A model generated the notes under the pieces. The model worked only from the letters and a program-made list of their open reading frames with translations, was not told the origin of the DNA and did not search any database. Made by a program: the position numbers and the translations under genes. Source: Gymnothorax reevesii (Eukaryota; Chordata; Actinopteri; Anguilliformes; Muraenidae). From it: 64,000 bases of DNA. This document shows positions 37,501-47,791 of this stretch, piece after piece. Position 1 is the first letter of the stretch. Each line of letters begins with the position of its first letter. The stretch is taken from the NCBI GenBank assembly GCA_029721435.1, contig CM056587.1, forward strand, positions 19,352,667 to 19,416,666, read 5' to 3'.

Positions 37501-40500
37501 TTTTCAATGTATAGAATAAGCCATCGGCAGAGAAATACACAGCTTCCTTCTTCCTGCAGTGTCATATCGATTCACTAGAAAATTCATTTTAGAAAAGTAT
37601 TTCATCACTTAATACAAAAACATAAAGCACAATGTCACCCCTCGTGTTTGCTTTAAGCACGACCTACACTATCTGACCTTCAATCCATAATTGTGTAATT
37701 ATGACAAAGAAAACAAAAGTTACCATCAAGAATCCACTCCTGAATGGCCTTGATTAAAACGCTATCTAGCCTCAAAATGACTCACTCTTTTTCTTGCATT
37801 ACCATAGTGAGGAAAGCTCTTTGTTCCAATTTTTAAGGTTTCAGGAGTTAGGTAACTGTATGCAGGTCAAAACCAATCATTCATTTTAAAGGGAGTTTTG
37901 CGCCTCCTCAATTTTCTGCCCACCAGCCACCACTGTTTACCATCACAGTTCGAATTGGTGTAATATTTTTTAATCCCACCTACATTTAAGAGTGCTGTGT
38001 GCACTGGAAACACAGACCAGATCTGAAGTTTTGGTACAGGTCCGTACATGCTACACACTGGTTCTAATAGCACTAACTGTTTTTCAGTAGCCTATTGTAC
38101 GTTCTGCTGTGTGTAGTAAAGTATTTTAGTATATCAGTCAGCCTATAATATTGTTCCCCCACTTCTCTTCATTTTTCCTGTCCTGCCCTCCCTGGAGAGG
38201 TTGAGTTAAGCTCTGTGTCAGTCCACATTCTTCCTCTTAACTGTAATCAGATTATATTTGCTTGCTAGTCTGGACCTGATGTGGAGCAGGGGGTGAGTGG
38301 GGATTAGTGCTGGACATGACCAAAGAGAAGAGTGTGAGGGGAAAATGTTAAGCATTGGGCATGAATATAGATTGGGCCCGAGGGCTGATAAGGACTGGGC
38401 ATGATGTAGGATGTGGCATGAGAGGGAACAGAGTTGACTTTGATTTGGTATAGGGAGAAAGAGGTTTAGCATTGGGTGTAATCAGCAATAGGGTTGAGAT
38501 GGCAGGATGGAGTATGATGAAAAATAGGGGTTGATTGGGCCTAAGTCATGGGCATGGTTGTTAATAGGGGATGCGTGGGGATTACACTGGAAATTGTTAG
38601 GAATAGGGGTGATTGGTAGTAAATTCTGAGCATGGTTGTGGATTGGAGGTTCATGGAGTTTATGACTGAAAATTATTAGGAATGGGGTGATTGGAGGTAA
38701 GTACTGGGTATGGCTGGGGATAGAGAATGAGGGGTATTAGTACTGAACATGAATGAAGATAAGGGTAGTGGTAGGATTAGCACTGGACATGAATTGAGAT
38801 GAGTTGAGAGGAGATTAGTAACCACTGTGTGTGTGCATATGTGTGTTCACACCGTGAAAAATGTGAGTGGGAAGTGGGAACGGTTTAAGCTGTCGCCTTT
38901 CAGTGACACAAACTGTTTCAGTGAATGTGTCATCATGCATATACGCTGCATATATTCTGAGCATGAGCACTCCACCTGCAAGGGAAAATGAGTAGTTCTT
39001 TCACTCTTCAAAGAGGCCAAATAGTCAGCAACGAAAGAATAACTGATTGCAAAAAATAAATAAATAAAAAAATTAAAAAAGCAAAAAAAAAAAAAAAGAA
39101 ATGAATAAAAGCAAGAAAAAAGATGGCAAAGGACACTTTAAAAAATGAAATTAAAAAATGAAAAAACAACAGAAAAAACAGTTTCCATGGAAACAAGAAC
39201 ATGTACAACCATTGTAAATGATAGTGGTGCTAGAGGAAGCCTTATATTGCAAATTCATCTAAGCCTCATACTTGTATCAGTAATAGGACCAGAGAAATAA
39301 TTTTTTTTCTATATCATGTTTCGAGAAGCGCCCCCCTACAGGGCATTTCTTCAAAGGTCCATAAAATCCAAATGTTGGCCACCACATTGGTTATCTGTTG
39401 CATCAACACGGGCTTAAAGCGAACTTGAGGTGGACGGATGCGAATTTCCGATTTTGTTGTCCCCACACCTCTCAGAATTTCTGGACATTTTGACCTGTCA
39501 GCTTATATCCCCCCTTGTTGCCCTAGAGTCATTTACAGCAACAAATTATTTTGATATAGGATAATCATGGGAAATGTAGTTTCTAGTGAGTGGAATGTGA
39601 GCCACGAATGCACACTACATGTTCGCTTTGAATATGAAAGTGAAAGGTCTGCGAACTGGTCAACTGCGCTCTTGTGTTTGCCCTCCCTAAAAAAAGCCAT
39701 CAATCAACATTTTTCAGTTTTATTTTTGTAACTTCCCTCTAAAAAGGGCAGTGAGCTCCCTGTTAGCCTTACACTCACCGCCCAAGCAAGGAAGCCAAGA
39801 ATTGAAAGCATACCAGTTATACTATCATCCTCCTCTGCCATCCAAAAATTACCTATATTTAATGGCTCGTTTCGACATCAGTCTTTAACTTTTTCTGTAA
39901 TAGATAATTTACCTATTTTTATGCAGTTCTATGCACATTAGAATGTACACTGTCAGCAAAATGAACTACAATGTATTAAGCACACGATTTGACTGATATT
40001 AGTGAATTGAATGGGCGCTATAATCTGTCATCAGCCCTATTGGAATCAGACAGTGGGGACCTCTGTACTAACTGGAAGGTTGAGTTGGTTGTAATTATTA
40101 ATTAATAGCCTTGACGTTATATTTATGTTTAAGAGACAGATGTCCTCTAGTGGCCGTAGTTATAAAGAGCACAGTGAGGCTGTGAGCAGGACGCTGGGGT
40201 GGTGGGTGGCTCAACAGAGCAGCGGACTTTGGCATCGACACCCGCTGTGAGGTTTCCTTCCCCACAAGTTAAAAGTTTTCAAGTGTTAGTCAAAACTGTC
40301 TTTTAAAAAACCACTGGTCGTGTACCCTAACTTTAACAAAACAATAACCATATATCTATCCTTAACCAGACCGTTACTCTAACATTGACACATCATAGAA
40401 TATGATGAACATTCCTATGTGGTGCTAGGAGGTGCAGTTAGGCCCTTTTATTCAATATTACTGAATGATAATGACCTTCTCAACCTACTAGCTGTTAGAG

Positions 40501-43500
40501 TAGGGATAGTAGGTAGGCTGCAGAAGGGACTAACAATCCCTTACCTATCAGGCTGATGACGTGATAATGTCCATTCAGAGGCCTGATGATAACCAGGTTT
40601 GCTTAATTAGGGTTTATACCATGGCACATTCATTTTTCATGGAATGCACTTCTGTTTCTGACAGAATGCAATTAAGGTTTTTTGGTAAGCACATATCACA
40701 AACCAATATTTTAGAAAAAGTAACAGCTTGCTAAAATTGTGGGATTGCCACTGCAGTTAAAACAAAACCCAGAATACACAGAGGTCCCCCAAGAGGGATT
40801 TTGAGAACGATTGCTCCCCTGGGTGAAGTTTTCTCTTCGAGATAATTTCATAAAGTGGGCAGCAATGAAGCTGAACTGGGAAACAGACCCTCCATTGAGA
40901 GTGGTGTTCTGGAACAATGAGCAAGTGTGCTGAGGGGAGCCATGTCGTGCTACCCACGTTCCTCTGAGCCACCCACGGTCTGAAGTGCTTCAGGACCGAA
41001 GAGTTTCAGGACCACAGAGTCTTCGGCTGTGGAAGGGTTCTGTGAGCTGCATCACAGGAGCCAGTTCTTCTCCTGTGTTAGATGTTTGGAGTTTAGATGG
41101 TCATAGCGTGACTGTAAGGTCAGCCAGCATCCAGTAACTTCATGCTCAGGTGTGAGCCATGGCTTGGTTTGACATAGCTGGCAAGAGGTTTGGGTTTCCT
41201 AATATTGAGCTCTTTGTTAAGGTAGGATTGGCTGTTTGTTTTCAAGCTTTCTATGTTTGACTGGTCTTTGCATGATGGTCATGTGACTTTTTTCCTCACT
41301 CAAAATACAATTACAGGGAAATATCCCTTATGCTAGACTTCATTTTCTTTTTTGGGGTTAGTGCATGATCAGCTGATTTGCATGAGAAAAATCTCAGTTG
41401 CGAACAGTTGTTATTATGTACTTGGGAGGGCAGTATTGGATTGGTTGATTCAACGTTCTGGGAAGGACAATCTTGCTGATGCTTGATTTTCAGTGTACTT
41501 TGTCTCTTACTCAATCCTGTGACTTGTCAGTCAAAAAATTCTGTGGTTGTGTATATTTTAAAGTAATGTGTCTATGAAACCCTGCTGATTTAAAATTCCC
41601 TCGTTGGAGAATTCATATTGGTTGCCTCAACGTGTTTTCTCTTTCAAGCAAAGTTATAAATATCTGGATTTCATTTTAGTACCTATTGAATATGTGGAAA
41701 ATTTTCATGCAATGACACAGAGTGTAAAATATGCCTTATTCTGTGATGTTTCTGTAAGAATTTCGCATTGGGGGACCCCCAACAGTGAAAAGTCACTAAT
41801 TGGAATCATGTGTTTGACTGGCTTATGGGATTACGGCTACTCCTTTGAACTTTTTCTGTGTATTGTTTGCATGTGTTACTCAGAAATGCGTTTGTGTGTG
41901 TGTGTGTCTGTGTGTGTGTGTGTGTGTGTGGGTGTGTATACGAGTGCGCGCGCATGTGCACATGCGCATGTGACCCTGGGAGTGCGTGCATGCATGTGTG
42001 TGTGCATGTGTGGGTAGATATTCCTGCCTCAAATGGGAACAAAATGTCCCCACAAGTGATAAGATACCAGAAACATAAATAGAATTCATGCTGTGGGACA
42101 TCAATTAATGTGCTGTTGAATTGTTTTCAGTACAATACAGGTCAAAGATCATTTAAAAAATCACTGCCTGTAGTTTTAACTTTAACACACCTTCCCAGCT
42201 TTTTCTGATTTGGGGTTGTAAAAGTCAGTTCAGAGGCCATTTATATTATATATGAAATATTATAGTAGTTTTATTAGCCTCTGATGCTCAATTTTGGGTG
42301 GAGGTAATATAGAGGTGGCAACTGGAGTGGCCTAGCTTATTACACAGGTGGCCAGTGACATCTGTAGCCCTGCCATCCCTGGCTGTCTCCGACTGTAAAT
42401 GTGTGTCCTCCAGGCAGGCAGTGATGGAGAGAGCATTGGAAACTGCCCTTTCTCTCAGAGGCTCTTCATGATCTTGTGGTTGAAGGGAGTCGTCTTCAAT
42501 GTCACTACCGTGGACCTCAAGAGGTAAGAAGAAGCCCTGCTTAGTTTGGGTCAGAAACTATGCTTGTACATTGTATATGCACTCCCACTCGTGATCATCA
42601 TGTTAGCTGTGTGGTCCAACTAAGGATGCTTAAAGGGATAGTTCACTTTTTTTGAAGTGGGGTTGTATGAGCTACAAATTGCCACTGCTTACATTAGATG
42701 CAGTAGAAAGCTCTCTGATTTCCTCCAAGGTAGCCGCACCAGCACATAGTGCTGGGTGGAAATTTCGCCGACACACTGTTGTGAATGGAAAAACAGAAAC
42801 AGCGTATTTTCGCGGCCTAAAAGAGGTCCTACCTGAAAATAATACACAATATTAATTATATGGTATATTTTAAAAAATTACAGCACTTTAGCTACTCGGA
42901 AAAAAACGCAGTTTCTCTTGAACTAACCAACTGACATATTCCTCCGCGAGGCACATCGTAGTTCACTGCGCGCTGTAGCGATCAGCTGTTTGGGTCACAG
43001 TAAAGCTGCTAGCAAACTGGATGCGAAACTAATTTTTCGCACGACAGATCACAGTCAAAGTCAATTTTGAATTTTGAATGTAATCTGTGTGCAAAAAATT
43101 TGTTTCACATCCAGGGTGCAAGCGGCTTAACTGCAATTGCGAGGTCAGACTGTCATTTAACTTCTGCAAATATTTTGAAAATGGTCCGTGTGTGATGCTT
43201 TCTTGGACGTGAAAGCAAAGCTGTATCCTGGTGCACTTAGTTTCCACCGCACTCCTCTGTGGAATATTGGACTTGTAGCTGTGGCTAGTTGCCTCAACAC
43301 GGATTTTGATACTCCACCTGTAGCCCTTAAAGAGCTCCGTGTTTGCAGTATTCATTTTTCCAAAGAGGATTTTGTTTGGCTTCATTCAGGGAAATCTCAA
43401 CGGTGCACACTGAAGAACACCGCCGTACCCAAGCATCAGGTAAAAGAGTGAAACACCTGTGAAAAAGTCTAATGTAACATTGCAGCACAAATTGATATCG

Positions 43501-46500
43501 CATAGGGTCTACACAGCCACATACTGTGTATCTGCTGTGCTGGTTATGATAGGGAATTTTTTTTATTTTTTTAAATTTGAGACGTAATTCTATGCCATTG
43601 AAATGCTGTCTCTGCCGTTAACCACTCAGAGTCTCACCCAAACAGCTGATCGCTACAGCGCGCAGCGAACTACGATGCACCTCGCGGAGGAATAGGTCAG
43701 TTGGTTAGTTCAAGAGCAACTGTGTTTTTTTTCCGAGCAGATAAAGTGCTGTAATTTTTTCGAATACAACGTACAATTGAAATGGTGTATTATTTTCAGG
43801 TAGGACCTCTTTTAGGCCGCGAAAATACGTTGTTTCTGTGTTTCCATTCACAACAGTGTATCGCCTAAATTTCCACCCAGCACAATGCGCTGGTGCGGCT
43901 ACCTGGAGGAGATCAGAGAGTTTTCTACTGCATCTAATGTAAGCAGTGGCAATTTGTAGCTCATACAACCGCACTTCAAAAAAAGTGAACTAACCCTTTG
44001 ACCTCTGACCCACTGAGATGTGCTGTCCCTACATGGTCACCAGCGCCAGCGGTGTGAGAAAATGACACATATGTGTGTTTCTGTCTCCCAGGAAACCAGC
44101 AGACCTGCAAGACTTGGCTCCGGGAACCAATCCGCCGTTTGTCACATTTAATGGAGAGGTGAAGGTGGATGTTAACAAGATCGAGGAGTTCCTGGAGGAG
44201 AAGCTGGTGCCTCCACGGTGAGATCAGAGTTTATTCAGATTTTTGTCTCTCTGCTCACAGCCATTAAGCAGCATTTGCTGTGTTAAAGTCACATGCTCTT
44301 TTGTATCTCATATGAGCCCAGGCTGCGTAGCATCATTGGGGACTAGTAAATTGAAAATTGATGAAGCACCGAACATCCCTAGAAAATAATAATCAGTCAT
44401 GTCCTGTTTTCGATCATTTATTTAACTTGGCATTATGTGAACTTCAAAAACACTTGGGACCAACGGGTGTAGCCACTTGATATGATGAGAACTAATAAGT
44501 CTTGATCTGTTTTCGATCATTTTCCTTGATTTACAAGTTTTCGAATGATAAGAACAAATGCTCAGCTTCCTCCTTTATGCAATGGTGCAATGATTAATAA
44601 AAAGGTTTTATTCTCTTTGCAAATAAGATAAAGTATGATGCTAACTTCTGTGTTCGCATTCAGTACATCCTGTACAATGTAGTCTTGGCTGCTTGATTTT
44701 TAATTACGACAAAGAAAGCAATTTCTTCGCAACAAATGTCAGCAAATGTATACAGTACATTGATTTAAGAGCAATTTTTCACATTAAAATAACACTTTTT
44801 CTTCCTTATGTTTCCAAAGCAAGGAAAATTGGCCTCATCTGATAATGTTGAGTGTTTTTGCGGTTAATGTTAACTAAAAAAAACTATTGAAAACAGGTCA
44901 AGACCAATTATTATTTTCAAGGGATGTTCGGTGTCTCCTCAATTTTCAGCTCACCAGCTGCCACCGCCTCACATATCGCTTTTTTTGGTTAAATGCTGTA
45001 TCTATCATCCTAGTTTTTACTAAATCTAATGTCATATTAGTCCCAAACCTCTTGCATCATGACAGACTTTATACTGCAGCTCAAATTAACCTGATGAAAC
45101 AGCATGTCACATCATGTCAGTCATGCAGCATCTAACATTGCTGTAGCAACATACTCTAGAACGTCATGTCAGCTGGATTATGAAGTATCAAATTGAGACT
45201 GTCTCATAGCTATTAGATAAAATTTCGCGTGGCTTTTGTTTGAGATGTGAATTGCTCATCTCATTGGTAACAGACAGTCTCACTTCATGTCATTTGAGTC
45301 ATCAGATAGTCCTCACATATCACTACCAATAATGCTACATTCACCTTTCTGCACAGCTGCACATTTTTTGAGAGAGATAGTTTAAAAATATTATAAGAAG
45401 CTAGATAAAAAGTCAGATAACCTGCAGATGACATTATTGTGCCTGAATCTGGAAACAAAATGGCAACAGAGCCTGTAACATTCCAGGTACCCCAGTCTGG
45501 TTGTGAAGCACCCAGAGTCCAACACAGCAGGAATCGATGTGTTTGCCAAATTCTCAGCTTTCATCAAGAACCCGCGCAAAGACGCCAATGAAGGTAAGGA
45601 GTCTGAATCTCAAAGGCACGTGCGATGCGTGCTCAGAAAAGTAGGCATGAATTAGAGCCTGTAATGGTACAAGTAGTTGACCAGAGGGCGATCCTCTATT
45701 GGTGCATAAAACTGTACCCCTTGTCACTGCCACACAAGTCATTGGTTCCTTTTCTGCTTGTAAGATGTGCTTATCAGAACCCCCATGCAATATTTATGTA
45801 CTGTTCCAGAACCTTGTGTCCAAAGGATACTGAACTACCTTTACTTACCTAAAGGATTTAAAAAAAAAAAAAAAAAAAAAAACTTGATTTCATAGACTTT
45901 AGAACTTGAACATCCGGAGTGGAGCAATTTATATTGACATTATTCACTCAGACGTTTTAAACCAAAATGACTTGAAACTTTTTTGTATGTGTGTGTATCT
46001 GTCTGTGCTTGCATGCTTGCGCATGTGTATCTGTGTGTGTGTGTGTGTATGTGCATGCATCAATGTGTGTGTGTGCGTGTGTGTGTGTGTATGTGTGCGC
46101 GCATGTGTGAGTTTACGCATATGTGCATGTGTGTTTGTGCACATGCGTGTGTGTGTGTTTATGTGTGTGTGTGAGCATGCATCAATGTGTGTGCGTGCAT
46201 GTGCGCATGTGTGTGTGTTTGCATTTGTATGTTTGTGTGCCTGCGTATGTGTGTACAGCCCTGGAGAAGGCTTTGTTGAAGTCCTTAAAGAGGCTGGATG
46301 AGTTCCTGCGGACACCTCTGGTGGAGGAGATTGATGCAGACAGCCCCAGTGACCCCGGAGAGTCCACACGCTGCTTCCTGGATGGAGACGATCTCACGCT
46401 CGCAGACTGTAACCTGCTGCCGAAACTGCACATCATGAAGGTACAGTCCTGCCCCCTACTGGCCAATGTGCTCATTAAAATGTGCTACTGCCTGATAAAT

Positions 46501-47791
46501 GCGCAGTGGGCTGGGCAACACCAGGGTAAGCTTGCCCTAAGCATGTGATTGTTAAGGAGGGCATTTTGACCATTTAAGAGCTGTCAGAGCTGTAAAAGCC
46601 ATGCATGCAGTAACCTTACCTTTTAAAGCATGATTACTCTAAGCCTGTCACTGTTTACATTCTCCTGATTAAAAATCAAGAAAATAACTCACTGAGCAGT
46701 TAAGACCAATACGTGGCCTATGATGATGAAAAAATGATTATGACAAAGAAATTTCCTATGGACGATATTTACATATATCATTTCCCATTTCAGGATTTTT
46801 TTTTTATTGATGAGTTATTTCATCTAAGATGGCACTGATTTTTTTCAAAATGTTTCCAGTATTTAAAAGAATATCTTTTAAACTCAAAGTAAAACGCATT
46901 TTCTTGGACATATCTAACCATAACTAACATTGCCTTGAAACAGTTTTACTTAGGTTTGTATAATGCTTGCAATAAACAGCACATCTGTGTCGTTTTATGA
47001 GCTAAATGAGTTCAGCATCTTATACGGACATCTTGACTGTTTATCTCATCATATCTCATACTGTGGGTGAGAAAATTCTGTATAACTTTGTTATACAATG
47101 AACAATGGCGTTACCTAAAGATGAACTGTCCGGTGATTCTACTGAGTCTCAGCAACTGAGCAAAGCTGTTTGATTGCTAATGGAGCCCAGTAACCTGGAG
47201 CAGGTTCAGAGCGGTCATGAGTTAAAGGTGAGGTTACTGCTTGGCTTTTATGCCTCCCACAGCATGTCTCTGATTCTGACTTTCTTCACTGCATGTGCCC
47301 TGTGCAATCACCATTCCCAGGCCCTGTCTAATTTACTATCAAATCCATATTTTTCCCCCAACGGACATAATTTCAAGAACAGCCCATGGTGCTCCAGAAT
47401 TTCAAAATTGTCAAAGAGAGTGAGAATTGGGTTTCAGGTGATAGAGTGAAGGGTAATATCTGAGAATGGTTTTCGGATGTTGCATGATGCAGTGTACCAG
47501 GATTGGCGTATTGGAATATCTTGTTATTGAGTTGCAATGATGGATAGATATTTCTGATTAATGTTACTTGTGTACCTTTGTATAAGAGTCTGTGTGAATT
47601 TTCTATTGCGCCACTGTTTATGTTGTCAGGTGGTAGCGAGGAAGTACAGAGGCTTTGAGATCCCAGCAGAAATGACTGGACTGAGGCGATACCTGAACAA
47701 CGCATATCAGAGAGAGGAATTCATCAACACCTGTCCTGCGGAGCGCGAGATCGAGTTCGCCTACCTGGATGTGGCCAAGAGAATCAAATAG
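32402..47791 (+). CDS. clic6: Chloride intracellular channel 6-type protein, gene span
   Basis: CLIC proteins have a GST-like fold and exist as soluble and membrane-inserted forms. Joining 32402-34513, 42414-42523, 44092-44217, 45487-45593, 46259-46440 and 47630-47791 gives 932 residues. The first 704 are an acidic, Glu/Gln/Gly-rich extension and the last 228 the CLIC core. The core has [20 protein letters not shown] (redox Cys, putative TM region), the loop [40 protein letters not shown] and [14 protein letters not shown], ending VAKRIK. Exon lengths 110/126/107/182 match vertebrate CLICs. [18 protein letters not shown] and KDANE favour CLIC6 over CLIC4 and CLIC5, as do the long N-terminus and the rcan1 neighbour. 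A short start at 41159 would give about 250 residues. Confidence 0.88.
37490..38100. repeat. Dispersed intronic repeat, copy 1
   Basis: CAGGTCAAAACCAATCATTC, then CCTCCTCAATTTTCTGCCCA and CCAGCCACCACTG, closely parallels 44895-44970. Flanks (ATTATGACAAAGAAA) are also shared. Family not recognised. Confidence 0.45.
38270..38825. repeat. Degenerate G-rich minisatellite
   Basis: Units of roughly 70-75 bp built from ATTAG-CACTGG-ACATGA and GGAATAGGGGTGATTGG recur at least four times with substitutions (e.g. from 38581, 38657, 38735, 38776). Confidence 0.55.
41159..41221 (+). CDS. clic6: clic6 alternative short first exon
   Basis: ATG 41159-41161 in a strong Kozak context (gagccATGG) opens 21 codons, beginning [13 protein letters not shown] and ending NIELFVK, then the donor AAG|GTAGGA in phase 0. 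Short vertebrate CLIC first exons (CLIC4, CLIC5A) end with the same IELFVK immediately before AG-DGESIG at the same phase-0 junction, which is what exon 42414 supplies. The resulting protein would be 249-250 residues, the normal size of a compact CLIC. It implies a second promoter within intron 1. It is too short to stand out as an open frame; the motif and junction make the case. Confidence 0.78.
41892..42012. repeat. (TG)n microsatellite
   Basis: Long TG run grading into GCGCATG-rich purine/pyrimidine alternation in clic6 intron 1. Confidence 0.9.
42414..42523 (+). CDS. clic6: clic6 coding exon, redox motif and TM region
   Basis: Acceptor CTCCAG|GCAGGC, donor AAGAG|GTAAGA, 110 nt, phase 0 to phase 2. 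It encodes [20 protein letters not shown] through [16 protein letters not shown]. It holds the conserved Cys of the glutaredoxin-like site and the putative membrane-inserting helix. Confidence 0.97.
43006..43127. mobile_element. Palindromic MITE, copy 2, nested
   Basis: TAATTTTTCGCACGACAGAT and the inverted TGAATGTAATCTGTGTGCAA, with the outer GGTGCAAGCGGCTT, match the element at 29951-30081 with several substitutions. It is inserted between the left arm and the THAP remnant of the larger element. Confidence 0.65.
43181..43451 (+). pseudogene. THAP-domain fragment of a transposase
   Basis: The frame ending at 43451 contains LSFHRTPLW, then [15 protein letters not shown], then NTAVPKHQ. These correspond to the central FHR-P, the C-x2-H-F zinc ligands and the AVP box of THAP domains. 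An ATG at 43181 in another frame is stopped after a few codons, so the N-terminal Cys pair is out of frame. No downstream transposase remains. Confidence 0.65.
44092..44217 (+). CDS. clic6: clic6 coding exon 3
   Basis: Acceptor TCCCAG|GAAACC, donor CCACG|GTGAGA, 126 nt. It encodes [20 protein letters not shown] then [20 protein letters not shown]; cis-Pro loop of the thioredoxin-like domain (NPPF). Confidence 0.97.
44520..45130. repeat. Dispersed intronic repeat, copy 2
   Basis: CAGGTCAAGACCAATTATTA then TCTCCTCAATTTTCAGCTCA and CCAGCTGCCACCG, related to 37866-37935. Confidence 0.45.
45487..45593 (+). CDS. clic6: clic6 coding exon 4
   Basis: Acceptor TTCCAG|GTACCC, donor GAAG|GTAAGG, 107 nt. 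It encodes [20 protein letters not shown] through [15 protein letters not shown]. The segment is the most CLIC6-like part of the core. Confidence 0.97.
45984..46255. repeat. Long compound (TG)n tract abutting a clic6 acceptor
   Basis: About 270 bp of TG/TGCA/TGTTTG alternation that runs to within three bases of the acceptor of the next coding exon. A separate A-run of about 22 lies at 45861-45882. Confidence 0.95.
46259..46440 (+). CDS. clic6: clic6 coding exon 5
   Basis: Acceptor GTACAG|CCCTGG, donor ATGAAG|GTACAG, 182 nt. It encodes [20 protein letters not shown], then a variable loop, then [20 protein letters not shown]. The intron upstream has TG repeats instead of a normal polypyrimidine tract. 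Confidence 0.97.
46441..47629 (+). other. clic6 last intron
   Basis: No element or exon recognised; AT-rich. Confidence 0.5.
47630..47791 (+). CDS. clic6: clic6 terminal coding exon
   Basis: Acceptor TTGTCAG|GTGGTA, stop TAG at 47789-47791, 53 codons. It encodes [20 protein letters not shown], then [20 protein letters not shown], ending [11 protein letters not shown]. Human CLIC6 has Trp where this has the first Arg of LRRYL. CLIC family members vary at that position, so it does not suggest a broken gene. Confidence 0.97.
   Translation: MVARKYRGFEIPAEMTGLRRYLNNAYQREEFINTCPAEREIEFAYLDVAKRIK

Larger units (their letters stand above)
34514..41158 (+). other. clic6 intron 1, first part
   Basis: Contains a degenerate G-rich minisatellite (38270-38825), an A-rich tract (39047-39180) with an X-box-like palindrome (39181-39194), and a segment (about 37490-38100) resembling 44520-45130. 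No exon was found before the alternative first exon at 41159. Confidence 0.4.
42633..43999. mobile_element. THAP-bearing DNA transposon with ~363-bp inverted repeats
   Basis: The left arm (42633-42995) and right arm (43636-43999) are diverged reverse complements along their whole length. Examples are AGTTCACTTTTTTTGAAGTG against CACTTCAAAAAAAGTGAACT, and CAGCTGTTTGGGT against ACCCAAACAGCTG. The interior keeps part of a THAP zinc-finger frame (43181-43451) and a nested palindromic MITE (43006-43127). P-element-like and Kolobok transposons carry THAP domains; which of these it is cannot be decided here. The catalytic domain is missing. It lies wholly within clic6 intron 2. Confidence 0.75.

Noticed and set aside
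38270..38825. Repeat array considered as CRISPR-like
   Set aside because: Units are degenerate and contiguous with no conserved repeat/spacer alternation, and the genome is eukaryotic.
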